From an uncultured Fibrobacter sp. (GTDB lineage Bacteria > Fibrobacterota > Fibrobacteria > Fibrobacterales > Fibrobacteraceae), in contig CAKUWY010000018.1 of the NCBI GenBank assembly GCA_934699585.1, positions 1-64,000 on the forward strand: a DNA stretch of 64,000 bases, read 5' to 3'. The notes beneath the pieces were generated by a model, which searched no databases, was not told the DNA's origin, and was given only the letters and a program-made list of their open reading frames with translations. Shown one piece after another: positions 41,467-49,518 of the stretch. Made by a program: the position numbers and the translations under genes. How positions within the stretch are numbered: the first letter of the stretch is position 1; every line of letters starts with the position of its first letter.

Positions 41467-43443
41467 ATGGCTGATATTAAAGAGAAAATTAAGGAAAATG
41501 TGCACTTCAAGGCGCTGATGAACAGCTTCCGTTTGCGTAAGCGGGTGCTGGCCCTGGCTGATGCCTTTGTGGTGGCGGTATCTGCCCTGATTGCCAACTA
41601 CCCTCTGCCTCTTTTCGCCGACCGTATAGGCCGCCCGGACCTATTTGTCATTATTGTCACCAGCATTATCTGCTGTTTTGGGAGTCTTCTGTTCTTTGGA
41701 GCCTACAACAAGTTGTGGCGCTATTTCAGCAAGCGGGATTACCTGAGCTGCGTCAAGGGAATTGTCGTGGGAATTGCCGTGGCATATGGCCTGGTGTACC
41801 TGTTCCATAAGGATTTGTTTTGGGAATTTGCCTTGCTCCATGCTGTTGTTGCCGTAGTGGGTGTCTCCCTGTTCCGTTACCTGTTCCGTAGGACCTTTGT
41901 GTCTTTGGTTTCTACGGGAATGCACGAGGCCGAACGCAAGCGTACCATGATTATCGGTGCGGGGAATGCGGCTCAGCTTTTGCTAAATGAAATTCGCAAT
42001 AACCAGACAGATGCTAGCCGTGGAGAGAGTACCGGGGCTGCCAAGAATATCAATCCCGTGTGTTTGATTGATGACGACCGTTATAAGATTGGCAAGCCTG
42101 TTAGTGGAGTGTTGGTGGCAGGAACTACATCGGATATTCCCAAGGTGGTGCGCGAATTACGGATAGAACAGATTATCTTTGCTATCCCTAGCTGCCCTCC
42201 TAAGGACAGACAGACTATCTTGGATATTTGTGGAAAGACCGGCCTTCCGATGAAGGTGCTGCCCTTTATTGGAAGTCTGTTGGATACCTCTGCAGTGGGT
42301 ACGGGTTCGACCAGTTTTGTAAGCCAGATTCGTGACATCAAGGTAGAGGATTTGTTAGGACGTGAACCCATACGGTTCAACAATTCTGAAATTCGCGGGT
42401 TCATTGAAGGCAAGGTCTGCATGGTCACCGGCGGAGGCGGCAGCATCGGCAGCGAGCTGGTGCGCCAGATTGCCAAATACAATCCCAAGCAGGTGATTAT
42501 CGTGGATATCTACGAGAACAATGCCTACGAAATCCAGCAGGAACTGGTGATGGAGTATGGTGACCGCTTGAACCTGGTGACACTGATTGCAAGTGTTCGT
42601 GATTATTTCCGCATGAACCAGATTTTCAAGAAATATGAGCCCCAGGTGGTGTTCCACGCGGCGGCCCACAAGCACGTGCCCCTGATGGAAAACAACCCCA
42701 TGGAAGCCATCAAGAATAACGTGGTGGGCACTTTCAACATGGCTACCCTTTCCCTGTTGCACAACGTGAAAAAGTTCGTGATGATCAGCACCGACAAGGC
42801 GGTGAACCCCACCAACGTGATGGGGGCGAGCAAGCGTTGTTGCGAAATGATCGTGCAGTTCTTTGCGCAACAGAAGGACTGCAAGACCGAATTCGTGACC
42901 ACCCGCTTTGGAAATGTGCTGGGGAGCAACGGCTCCGTGATTCCCCTGTTCAAGCGCCAGATAGAGCAGGACAAACCCGTGACGGTGACACACCCTGACA
43001 TTATCCGCTACTTTATGACCATTCCTGAAGCGGTGAACCTGGTGTTAGAGGCGGCGAGCTTTGCTCATGGTGGTGAAATTTTTGTGTTGGATATGGGACA
43101 GCCCGTAAAGATTGTGACCTTGGCCGAAAACCTGATCCGTATGTATGGCAAGGTGCCCTATAAGGATGTGGAAATCAAGTTCACGGGGCTGCGACCTGGA
43201 GAAAAACTGCTCGAGGAATTGCTGATGAATGAAGAGGGCCTGCAGAAGACCAAGAACAAGCTCATCTATATCGGAAAGCAGATTGAGATTGATGCCGATA
43301 CCTTTATCAATGAACTGAGGACATTGAAGAATGCGGCCCAGGAAAATGACGACAAGACCGCCATTTCTGCCTTGCATCACATTGTACCCACCTTCACTAC
43401 GCCCGAAAAATTCAACAAGACGGTAAGGATGCCGAAGGTGTAA
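41467..43443 (+). CDS. CapD/WbpM-type membrane nucleotide-sugar 4,6-dehydratase
   Basis: This 658-residue enzyme makes a 4-keto-6-deoxy sugar from a UDP-HexNAc for glycan synthesis. Four N-terminal membrane helices span about 25-135. A first nucleotide-binding fold (IIGAGNAAQLLLNEI) follows. The catalytic SDR domain has TGGGGSIGSELVRQI near 320 and ISTDKAVNPTNVMGASKR near 438-456. Met replaces the usual SDR Tyr, as in the FlaA1/WbpM group. It directly follows the Wzi-like gene. A full polysaccharide cluster is not present, so the two may serve several glycans. Confidence 0.9.
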   Translation: MADIKEKIKENVHFKALMNSFRLRKRVLALADAFVVAVSALIANYPLPLFADRIGRPDLFVIIVTSIICCFGSLLFFGAYNKLWRYFSKRDYLSCVKGIVVGIAVAYGLVYLFHKDLFWEFALLHAVVAVVGVSLFRYLFRRTFVSLVSTGMHEAERKRTMIIGAGNAAQLLLNEIRNNQTDASRGESTGAAKNINPVCLIDDDRYKIGKPVSGVLVAGTTSDIPKVVRELRIEQIIFAIPSCPPKDRQTILDICGKTGLPMKVLPFIGSLLDTSAVGTGSTSFVSQIRDIKVEDLLGREPIRFNNSEIRGFIEGKVCMVTGGGGSIGSELVRQIAKYNPKQVIIVDIYENNAYEIQQELVMEYGDRLNLVTLIASVRDYFRMNQIFKKYEPQVVFHAAAHKHVPLMENNPMEAIKNNVVGTFNMATLSLLHNVKKFVMISTDKAVNPTNVMGASKRCCEMIVQFFAQQKDCKTEFVTTRFGNVLGSNGSVIPLFKRQIEQDKPVTVTHPDIIRYFMTIPEAVNLVLEAASFAHGGEIFVLDMGQPVKIVTLAENLIRMYGKVPYKDVEIKFTGLRPGEKLLEELLMNEEGLQKTKNKLIYIGKQIEIDADTFINELRTLKNAAQENDDKTAISALHHIVPTFTTPEKFNKTVRMPKV

Positions 43444-43478
43444 ATTTTGGCGGGTGTCGCCGATCAGAGGAGGATGCT

Positions 43479-44675
43479 ATGAACCAGAAACTGAAAATTC
43501 TTCTTTCTTTCGCTGTAGCCTTGTTCCTTGCGGCCTGCAGCGATTCCTCCAGTTCTTCTAGTGACGAAGACCAGGTGCTGCTCAGCACCACCGTCAAGAA
43601 AGACGGTATCGACATGCTGAGTTTTGGCAGCCTGAATCTGGACGTGGCGGCGGATTCGTTCCTTGCGGTATTTGAACTGGGGGACATTGTGACGGTGATG
43701 GTGGACGGTTACGACACCCTGGAAGTCCCAGTTGTGCCGGACTACGACGCCGTTTCTCCCGGTGAACTGTTGCTGCGGGTGGTGTCGGGAAAGCCCCACG
43801 TGACTCTAGGCATCAACTTTGGGCAGCTTGCCGTAGCCCTAGGCATTGCAGAAAATGCCCCCGCAGGTTCGGAATACCCCTACCGACTGAAAGATGTCAA
43901 GTTACCCATCGAGGTGAATGTTGCCCTGAAGGACAAGGGCGGTTTCAAGGAAAACCTTGAAATGCTGGAATACCAGAACTACGGGCTGGTCATCGATAAC
44001 TATCCGGACCTGTCCGTGGCGGATTTTGCCAACTTCAGGGAAATTGCTACCACGGGAATGGGGAAGGGCGTGCTCTACCGTTCTTCTAGTCCTATCGACC
44101 CGGTGGATGGCCGCAATACATACGCAGATTCCCTGGCCAAGGCGGCCACGGTGGCCACCTTCATCAACCTGACGGACACGGACAAGGGAGCCAAGGCCTA
44201 TGAGGGCTTTGACAAGTCCTACTACGTCACGCAGAAAGTGGTTTACCTGTCTTTGCCGGCGTCGTTCACAACCAACCTCTTCAAGGAAGGCTTGGTAAAG
44301 GGCCTACGGTTCATGATCGAAAACGAGGCCCCTTATCTGGTGCACTGCCAGATGGGCAAGGACCGTGCGGGCTTTGTGAGTGCCGTGCTGGAAGCCTTGA
44401 TGGGAGCTTCTGCCGAAGAAGTGGAGAAGGACTACGTGAAAACCTACGACAACTACTATAACGTAGTACACGGCAAGCAACAGCGCCTTACGGAGTCACA
44501 GTTGGACTGGTTCCAGGCCCTGATTGTCCGCAATATGAAAATGGCCTACTCCGATGCGGGTGTGGATATCGAAGATTTCGAAAATGTTGACCTGGCCAAG
44601 GCCACGGAACAGTACCTGGAAAAGCTGGGGCTGTCCAAAAAAGAAGTAGCGGACCTGAAGGCCCGCTTGAAGTAG
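43479..44675 (+). CDS. Tyrosine-phosphatase-like lipoprotein
   Basis: The protein has 398 residues. A signal peptide ends in LAAC (about 20), then a Ser-rich linker. An N-terminal beta-rich domain (about 45-145) is followed by a phosphatase domain of the Y_phosphatase3 type. The P-loop HCQMGKDRAG lies at about 288-297 with the catalytic Cys and Arg. YRSSSPID and FINLTDT upstream fit the same fold. Being a lipoprotein, it must act outside the cytoplasm, unusual for such an enzyme; substrates could be phosphoproteins or inositol phosphates. GAGGAGG precedes the ATG. Confidence 0.85.
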   Translation: MNQKLKILLSFAVALFLAACSDSSSSSSDEDQVLLSTTVKKDGIDMLSFGSLNLDVAADSFLAVFELGDIVTVMVDGYDTLEVPVVPDYDAVSPGELLLRVVSGKPHVTLGINFGQLAVALGIAENAPAGSEYPYRLKDVKLPIEVNVALKDKGGFKENLEMLEYQNYGLVIDNYPDLSVADFANFREIATTGMGKGVLYRSSSPIDPVDGRNTYADSLAKAATVATFINLTDTDKGAKAYEGFDKSYYVTQKVVYLSLPASFTTNLFKEGLVKGLRFMIENEAPYLVHCQMGKDRAGFVSAVLEALMGASAEEVEKDYVKTYDNYYNVVHGKQQRLTESQLDWFQALIVRNMKMAYSDAGVDIEDFENVDLAKATEQYLEKLGLSKKEVADLKARLK

Positions 44676-44696
44676 TTTTTTTGAAAATGTCGCGTT

Positions 44697-45530
44697 TTAG
44701 GGAAGGCGGATTCCGTCGTCCTGGATCAGGATTTTTTCTTCGCGGTAGAGGGTCCCGAGAATTTTCTTGAAGGTCTTCTTGGACATGCCGAATTCCCTCT
44801 GGATGGTTTCCGGGTCGGTGTGGTCGCCGTAGGGCAGGAACCCGCCCGCTTCGGAGAGCTTCCGGAGCACTGCGTTCGGGCTGTCGCTTTTCATGAGCCC
44901 CTTGTAGCCTACGGGCGAAAGGTTCAGGGTGATTTTATCGTCGCTGGTGAACCGCTGGATGTAGCCCGGCATGGTGTCGCCGATGTAGATGCGTTTTGTG
45001 CCGGGCGTGACCATGAGGCGCCCCGTATAGCGGTAGTTCACCAGAAAGTCCACGTAGTCCGGCGTAACCTCGTAGGCGGCCAGTTCCACCCGCTCTCCCA
45101 CATGCAGTTCCGACGTGTCGGTGTCGATAAAGCTCTTGATTTTTTCGGTTGCCACCAGGCGGTTGCTCTTGTCGTCCAGCAGAATATAGACCACGCAGCG
45201 GTCGCCCCGCTGGAGTTCTCCCAACTGTTGCTTGTAGGGCAAGAACAGGTCCTTGTTCAGCCCCCAGTCCAGGAACGCTCCTACGCGGTTTACGTCCTTG
45301 ACTTCCAGCACGGCGAATTCTCCGGCCTGGGCGTAAGGCTTCTGGAGGGTGGCGATAGGGCGGTCTTCGCTATCCATATAGACGAACACGTCCAGGATTT
45401 CGCCTTCTTCCAGGGAAAATTCGTCCCGGTTTCCGGGAAGCAGTACCCTTCCGCCGGTTTCCAACTCCAGGTAATACCCCTGGGGCATGATGCTTTCGAC
45501 CCGGGCGCGATTGTATTTGCCGATTTCCAT
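44697..45530 (-). CDS. CvfB-family S1-domain RNA-binding protein
   Basis: The protein has 277 residues. Tandem S1-like beta-barrels are seen (about 1-65; 66-140 with VNRVGAFLDWGLNKDLFLPY; 141-215), then a C-terminal winged helix (about 220-277, TIQREFGMSKKTFKKILGTLYRE). This matches CvfB, known as a virulence regulator in Staphylococcus aureus and an RNA-binding protein. Its job in this organism is unknown. It is convergent with the tyrosine-phosphatase gene and divergent from the phosphatase at 45632. Confidence 0.85.
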   Translation of the reverse strand: MEIGKYNRARVESIMPQGYYLELETGGRVLLPGNRDEFSLEEGEILDVFVYMDSEDRPIATLQKPYAQAGEFAVLEVKDVNRVGAFLDWGLNKDLFLPYKQQLGELQRGDRCVVYILLDDKSNRLVATEKIKSFIDTDTSELHVGERVELAAYEVTPDYVDFLVNYRYTGRLMVTPGTKRIYIGDTMPGYIQRFTSDDKITLNLSPVGYKGLMKSDSPNAVLRKLSEAGGFLPYGDHTDPETIQREFGMSKKTFKKILGTLYREEKILIQDDGIRLP

Positions 45531-45631
45531 AATTGCCTTTCCGTTCAGGTGTCCGCGATTGCGGGGTTGATGTCGCGACCATCCGCGACGGTAAAAATAT
45601 AGGATTTTTTATTATATTCAACGGTGGATCT

Positions 45632-46621
45632 ATGATAGACTTTATCGGCGACATTCACGGTCACGCAACCGAACTACGGGCCCTGCTAAAGAAGCTGGGC
45701 TATGAGGAGCGGGGTGGTGTTTTCGCCTATCCGGGAAACGCCCGTAAGGTGGTTTTTCTCGGGGACTACATCGACCGGGGCTCTGAATCCCGGGAGACTA
45801 TAGACTTGGTCCGCGCCATGCGGGACGCCGGAGCTGCTACCGCCCTTATGGGAAACCACGAATTCAACACCCTCTGTTTTTGGCAGCAGAACGGTGCTGG
45901 CGGTGGGCATTTCCTGAAGACTATTACGGGTGGCTATCTGCGGGACCATTCCTTCAACAAGGTGGCGATTCTTGCACGGACGGTAGAATCTTACCGCGGG
46001 CGGCAGCAGGAATTCCAGGAAATGCTGGACTTTCTGAAGACATTGCCGTTCTATATGGAAACGGACTTGTTCCGGGCGCAACATGCCTGCTATGACGCCG
46101 AATGCGTACAGGCCCTGCGGGATGCGGGCATTACAAGTTTTGCCGACGGGAACTTTGACGAACTGATTGCCCGGGCCTGCGACAGCCACAATGAATTTGA
46201 GGATTCCCTGTTCCACCCTCTGGATATCTTGCTGAAGGGCCCCGAGATGGAGCTGCCTGCAGGCGGGACCTTCCGGGACGGCGAAGGCGTGGTGCGCAAG
46301 AAGATGCGGCTTCGCTGGTGGATTGACCCGAAGGACGCCACCCTTCAGGACATTGCGCTCCAGCCCGGCGTTGACTTTTCCGACGAACCCGTTCCTGAGT
46401 CCGTTCGGTCTCGAAAGTTCTACGGCGAAAATGAACGGCCCGTGTTTTTCGGGCACTACTGGCTTAAAGGCGAGCCTGCCCTTATCCGCAAAAACGTGTG
46501 CTGTCTGGATTACAGCATCGGGAGTTTTTACGGACATGGCCGTATGGTGGCCTACCGCTTTGACGGAGAGCAAGCCCTTGATGCCAGCAAGTTCGTGTGG
46601 GTGGAGGGACCGTCGGTTTGA
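45632..46621 (+). CDS. Serine/threonine-protein-phosphatase-type metallophosphoesterase
   Basis: The metal-binding motifs of the PPP family are all present: GDIHG at 6-10, GDYIDRG at 44-50 and GNHE at 74-77, with a later FGHYWLKG His motif. The 329-residue length is larger than PrpE-like bacterial enzymes because of an insert after GNHE. Likely substrates are phosphoproteins or dinucleoside polyphosphates. The ATG at 45632 follows GGTGGA; the frame upstream reads non-coding DNA. Its stop overlaps the TTG start proposed for the ResB-like gene. Confidence 0.82.
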   Translation: MIDFIGDIHGHATELRALLKKLGYEERGGVFAYPGNARKVVFLGDYIDRGSESRETIDLVRAMRDAGAATALMGNHEFNTLCFWQQNGAGGGHFLKTITGGYLRDHSFNKVAILARTVESYRGRQQEFQEMLDFLKTLPFYMETDLFRAQHACYDAECVQALRDAGITSFADGNFDELIARACDSHNEFEDSLFHPLDILLKGPEMELPAGGTFRDGEGVVRKKMRLRWWIDPKDATLQDIALQPGVDFSDEPVPESVRSRKFYGENERPVFFGHYWLKGEPALIRKNVCCLDYSIGSFYGHGRMVAYRFDGEQALDASKFVWVEGPSV

Positions 46622-47283
46622 AAACTCTCTCGTCTCTCGTCTCTCGTCTCTCGTCTCTTAAACTGACCGTTTTCTTACTGGTCGCGTTCCTTCTGGTCAT
46701 ATTCTGGGGCGTCTTGGGACAGGCAAACGCCGAAGCGGCCGGAATGCCGGCTGACCTTGCAGTGGATCGTTTTTTCGGGAGTTATTTCGTCTGGGTCTTT
46801 GACGTGGTTCCCGTGCCTGCCATGAAAAGCTTGGCGGTGTTGGCTTGCGTGAACCTGGTGGCCGCCATGATCTTTCGCATGCCCCGCGGTCTAAAGTTTG
46901 CTGGGCTTTATGGAATCCATATCGCCTTGTTGGTGTTACTTGCAGGGAGCCTTGTGGGAGGTGCCCTCCAGCGGGACTACAACGGCTACAAGAACGTAGC
47001 GCCCGAAAGCGTGCCGGAAAAGTCCGGAACCTTGACCATGTTCCCCGCAGGAGACAGCCTCGGGACTGTCGCGGTACAGTTCCCTCTGGAAAACGCCAGC
47101 TGGACCTACCATGTGGAATATCGCGGGCGTTTCCCTATGTCGCCAAAATCCTCCATCGACCTCTATACGGTAACCTACGACCCCATGCGTTTTGTGCCCT
47201 ACGCCTTCATGTGCCTGATGCTGGTCAGTCTTGTTTTTCATTATGTGGTCGTGGTGGTGCGCGCCCGTAAGGGGGACTCGTGA
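46618..47283 (+). CDS. ResB-like cytochrome c biogenesis protein, short
   Basis: The protein has about 221 residues. Hydrophobic segments lie at about 15-40, 60-80, 90-112 and 195-215. The pattern (SLKLTVFLLVAFLLVIFWGVLGQ start, GLKFAGLYGIHIALLVLLAGSLVGG) matches the ResB/Ccs1 component of system II haem delivery, though it is much shorter than full ResB. The TTG at 46618 overlaps the upstream TGA; GGAGG lies 12 bp before. A GTG at 46597 is an alternative. Codons 4-13 are made of four exact CTCTCGT heptamers, so a change of one unit would shift the frame. The next gene, ccsA-like, overlaps by 4 bp. Confidence 0.75.
   Translation: MKTLSSLVSRLSSLKLTVFLLVAFLLVIFWGVLGQANAEAAGMPADLAVDRFFGSYFVWVFDVVPVPAMKSLAVLACVNLVAAMIFRMPRGLKFAGLYGIHIALLVLLAGSLVGGALQRDYNGYKNVAPESVPEKSGTLTMFPAGDSLGTVAVQFPLENASWTYHVEYRGRFPMSPKSSIDLYTVTYDPMRFVPYAFMCLMLVSLVFHYVVVVVRARKGDS
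46627..46654 (+). repeat. CTCTCGT heptanucleotide repeat inside a coding start
   Basis: Four exact tandem copies are followed by a partial fifth, immediately after the start of the ResB-like gene. The unit length is not a multiple of three. Confidence 0.85.
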
Positions 47284-48818
47284 AACGGCTCTCTTCGGGA
47301 CAGTTCCCGCTCTTTTTATTCCTGCGCCCATTCCCGCGATTTTTGTTCGCGCTACTGCTGTTCGTGACGCTCTTGCTTGTGGCCTTGCCCTCGGCATGGG
47401 CTTCTGAAAGGCCGGAACTGTGGTCTGAATTGCGGGGCTCGGCGACGGCGGTTGTCTATCAGGGGGAGGTCCGGCCCTTTGCCTCTTTTGCACGGGATGT
47501 GCTGGACAACTTTTCGAGAAAAGTCTCTTACCGCTGTGCCGAAAAAGACGCTGACCGTTGTCCACGCAAGATGCAGGCTACCGAGGTGGTCCTGGGAATT
47601 GTGAAGAATGCCCCCCAAAGTCGGGACTGGAAACTTTTCAAGGTCTTGCGAAGTGACGTTTCGGAGGCCTTGCACCTGCCGCCAGGCGAACGTTACGTGA
47701 GTTACGGCCAGCTGCAGCCCGCCCGGGACCTGCTGGAACTTTACGCCAGCCGAAACGACGGGCATGCTGCCACTCTGGAGATGAAGCGGCTCTACGAAAA
47801 TGTCCAGCTGTTCGAGACCCTGGGGGATAGCGCCCGGGTGAAGGAACTTTTCACCCTGGCAGACCCCGCCTTGGCCGAAAGTGGCCCTACGGTTCGGCGG
47901 ATTAATCTGGAACGGGCCTACTACTTTGCGGACCCTGTGCTGTGGGCCTTCGTGGCGGCATTTGTCGGGTTCTTGCTTTCCCTTTTGAACCTGAATTCCA
48001 AGAAAACGGCCCTGGACCGTATCGCCAACGGGGCAGGCCTTGTGGCTTCGGTAATTCTGGTCTTGACTCTTGCGGTGCGCTTTGCGGTGACGGGCCACCC
48101 GCCTATGGCGAATTTGTACGAAATTATCTTGTGGGTGGCCCTGCTGCTGGAGTCCTTCGAGGTGGTGGCGTTTTTCCGTTGCCGCCGTCGCCAGTTCTCC
48201 TTGATGGTGCCTGTCGCCTTCGTGGCAACCCTGCTGCTGTTCTTTGCGCGGTTCGTGCTGGAAACCGGCGATGCTTTCCGGGCGCTGCCCGCTATCTTGA
48301 ATTCTTCGGTGTTCCTGACCCTCCACGTGTTTACCATCGCCATGGGTTTTGCAGGCATGATTCTTTCGGGAATCGTGGCCCATGTGGCCCTGTTCCGTTT
48401 CCGTGGCAGGGAAATTCCCCGTGATGAACCTCTCATGTCCCTGCTCTACGGTACCCTGGTTTTCGGTTCGGTCCTGACCATAGTGGGCACTCTTTTGGGA
48501 GGCGTGTGGGCGGACTTTGCCTGGGGGCGTTTCTGGGGGTTTGACCCCAAGGAATGCGGAGCCCTCTTTGTAATCCTCTGGGCCATGCTTGCCTTGCACC
48601 TGCGGGCCGGGCGCCTGGTGACAGGCCGGGGCTTTGTGCTGTTCAACGCTTTCAACGTGGTGGTCACCTTCCTCTGTTGGTTCGGAATCAACCTCCTGGG
48701 CGTGGGGCTCCACAGTTACGGCTTCCAGAATGGCACGTTTACCTGGCTCTTGAGCTTTGTTTTGGCGGACTGCGCCTTGATTCTCCTGTTAAATTTCTAT
48801 TTTCGAAAACATGAGTGA
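47280..48818 (+). CDS. CcsA/ResC-type cytochrome c haem-handling protein
   Basis: The protein has 512 residues. A signal-like helix and a periplasmic domain (to about 210) precede eight or so membrane helices. The haem-handling WWD region reads GRFWGFDPKECGAL near 418-431, with Phe for the third Trp. Conserved His residues flank it (LHVFTIAMGFAG; LHLRAGR; LHSYGFQNG). Together with the ResB-like protein it forms a system II haem ligation pair. The GTG at 47280 overlaps the previous stop. It overlaps scpB by 8 bp. Confidence 0.87.
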   Translation: MKRLSSGQFPLFLFLRPFPRFLFALLLFVTLLLVALPSAWASERPELWSELRGSATAVVYQGEVRPFASFARDVLDNFSRKVSYRCAEKDADRCPRKMQATEVVLGIVKNAPQSRDWKLFKVLRSDVSEALHLPPGERYVSYGQLQPARDLLELYASRNDGHAATLEMKRLYENVQLFETLGDSARVKELFTLADPALAESGPTVRRINLERAYYFADPVLWAFVAAFVGFLLSLLNLNSKKTALDRIANGAGLVASVILVLTLAVRFAVTGHPPMANLYEIILWVALLLESFEVVAFFRCRRRQFSLMVPVAFVATLLLFFARFVLETGDAFRALPAILNSSVFLTLHVFTIAMGFAGMILSGIVAHVALFRFRGREIPRDEPLMSLLYGTLVFGSVLTIVGTLLGGVWADFAWGRFWGFDPKECGALFVILWAMLALHLRAGRLVTGRGFVLFNAFNVVVTFLCWFGINLLGVGLHSYGFQNGTFTWLLSFVLADCALILLLNFYFRKHE

Positions 48819-49518
48819 GAATGTACCGAATGCAGAAGATGCCGCCGAGGAATCGGCGGAACTTCCGAAAGTGGAAAGCCGCGAAGACCTGATGCGCATT
48901 ATCCAGGCCCTGGTCTTTGCGTCTCCGGATATCGTGACCCTGAAAAAGTTGCGGGAAATCCTGGGGGATTTCTTGGATGCCCGTACCGTGGCCGAGGCCC
49001 TGATTGCCGCCAACGATTCCCTGAACAAGATACAGTCTCCTTTCGAAATTGTGGAACAGGCCGGCGGTTACCGCTTTAGGACCCGTGCCAAGTATTACCC
49101 CTGGGTGCGCAAGCTGTTCCCGGAAGCCAACGCCCGCAGGCTTTCCCAGGCGGCCCTGGAAACATTGGCCGTAATTGCATACCAGCAACCCATCACCAAG
49201 GCCGCCATTGAACAGGTCAGGGGCGTGGCCTCTGTCGATGGGCCGATCCGTAACCTGCTGGACAAGGGATTTATTTCTTTGGGTGCCCGTGCAGAGACTG
49301 TGGGTAACCCCTACACCTACGTGACTACCCAGGAATTCATGAAGTATTTCGGGATTAACCGTATTCCCGAAGACCTGCCCCGCTTGCGGGAATTCAGCGA
49401 GCTTCTGGAGGCGGGCAATCTGGTGCCCCAGTATTCGATTCCCGAAAGTTCTCCGGAGGAACCCAAGCCCCCCGAGGAAGTTCCGGACCAGATAGAGCTG
49501 TCCATGGGAGAGACCTGA
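48811..49518 (+). CDS. scpB: Segregation and condensation protein B
   Basis: ScpB is the winged-helix kleisin partner of the SMC-ScpAB complex. The protein has 235 residues, with two winged-helix domains (about 20-100 and 105-190). LSQAALETLAVIAYQQPITKAAIEQVRGV is the family core, and YVTTQEFMKYFGI ends the second domain. An acidic-proline tail of about 35 residues follows. A TATTTTCG box (five of six fixed bases of TAnnTTTG) lies 5 bp before the ATG within the end of ccsA. Its stop overlaps the mutS ATG by one base. Confidence 0.92.
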   Translation: MSENVPNAEDAAEESAELPKVESREDLMRIIQALVFASPDIVTLKKLREILGDFLDARTVAEALIAANDSLNKIQSPFEIVEQAGGYRFRTRAKYYPWVRKLFPEANARRLSQAALETLAVIAYQQPITKAAIEQVRGVASVDGPIRNLLDKGFISLGARAETVGNPYTYVTTQEFMKYFGINRIPEDLPRLREFSELLEAGNLVPQYSIPESSPEEPKPPEEVPDQIELSMGET

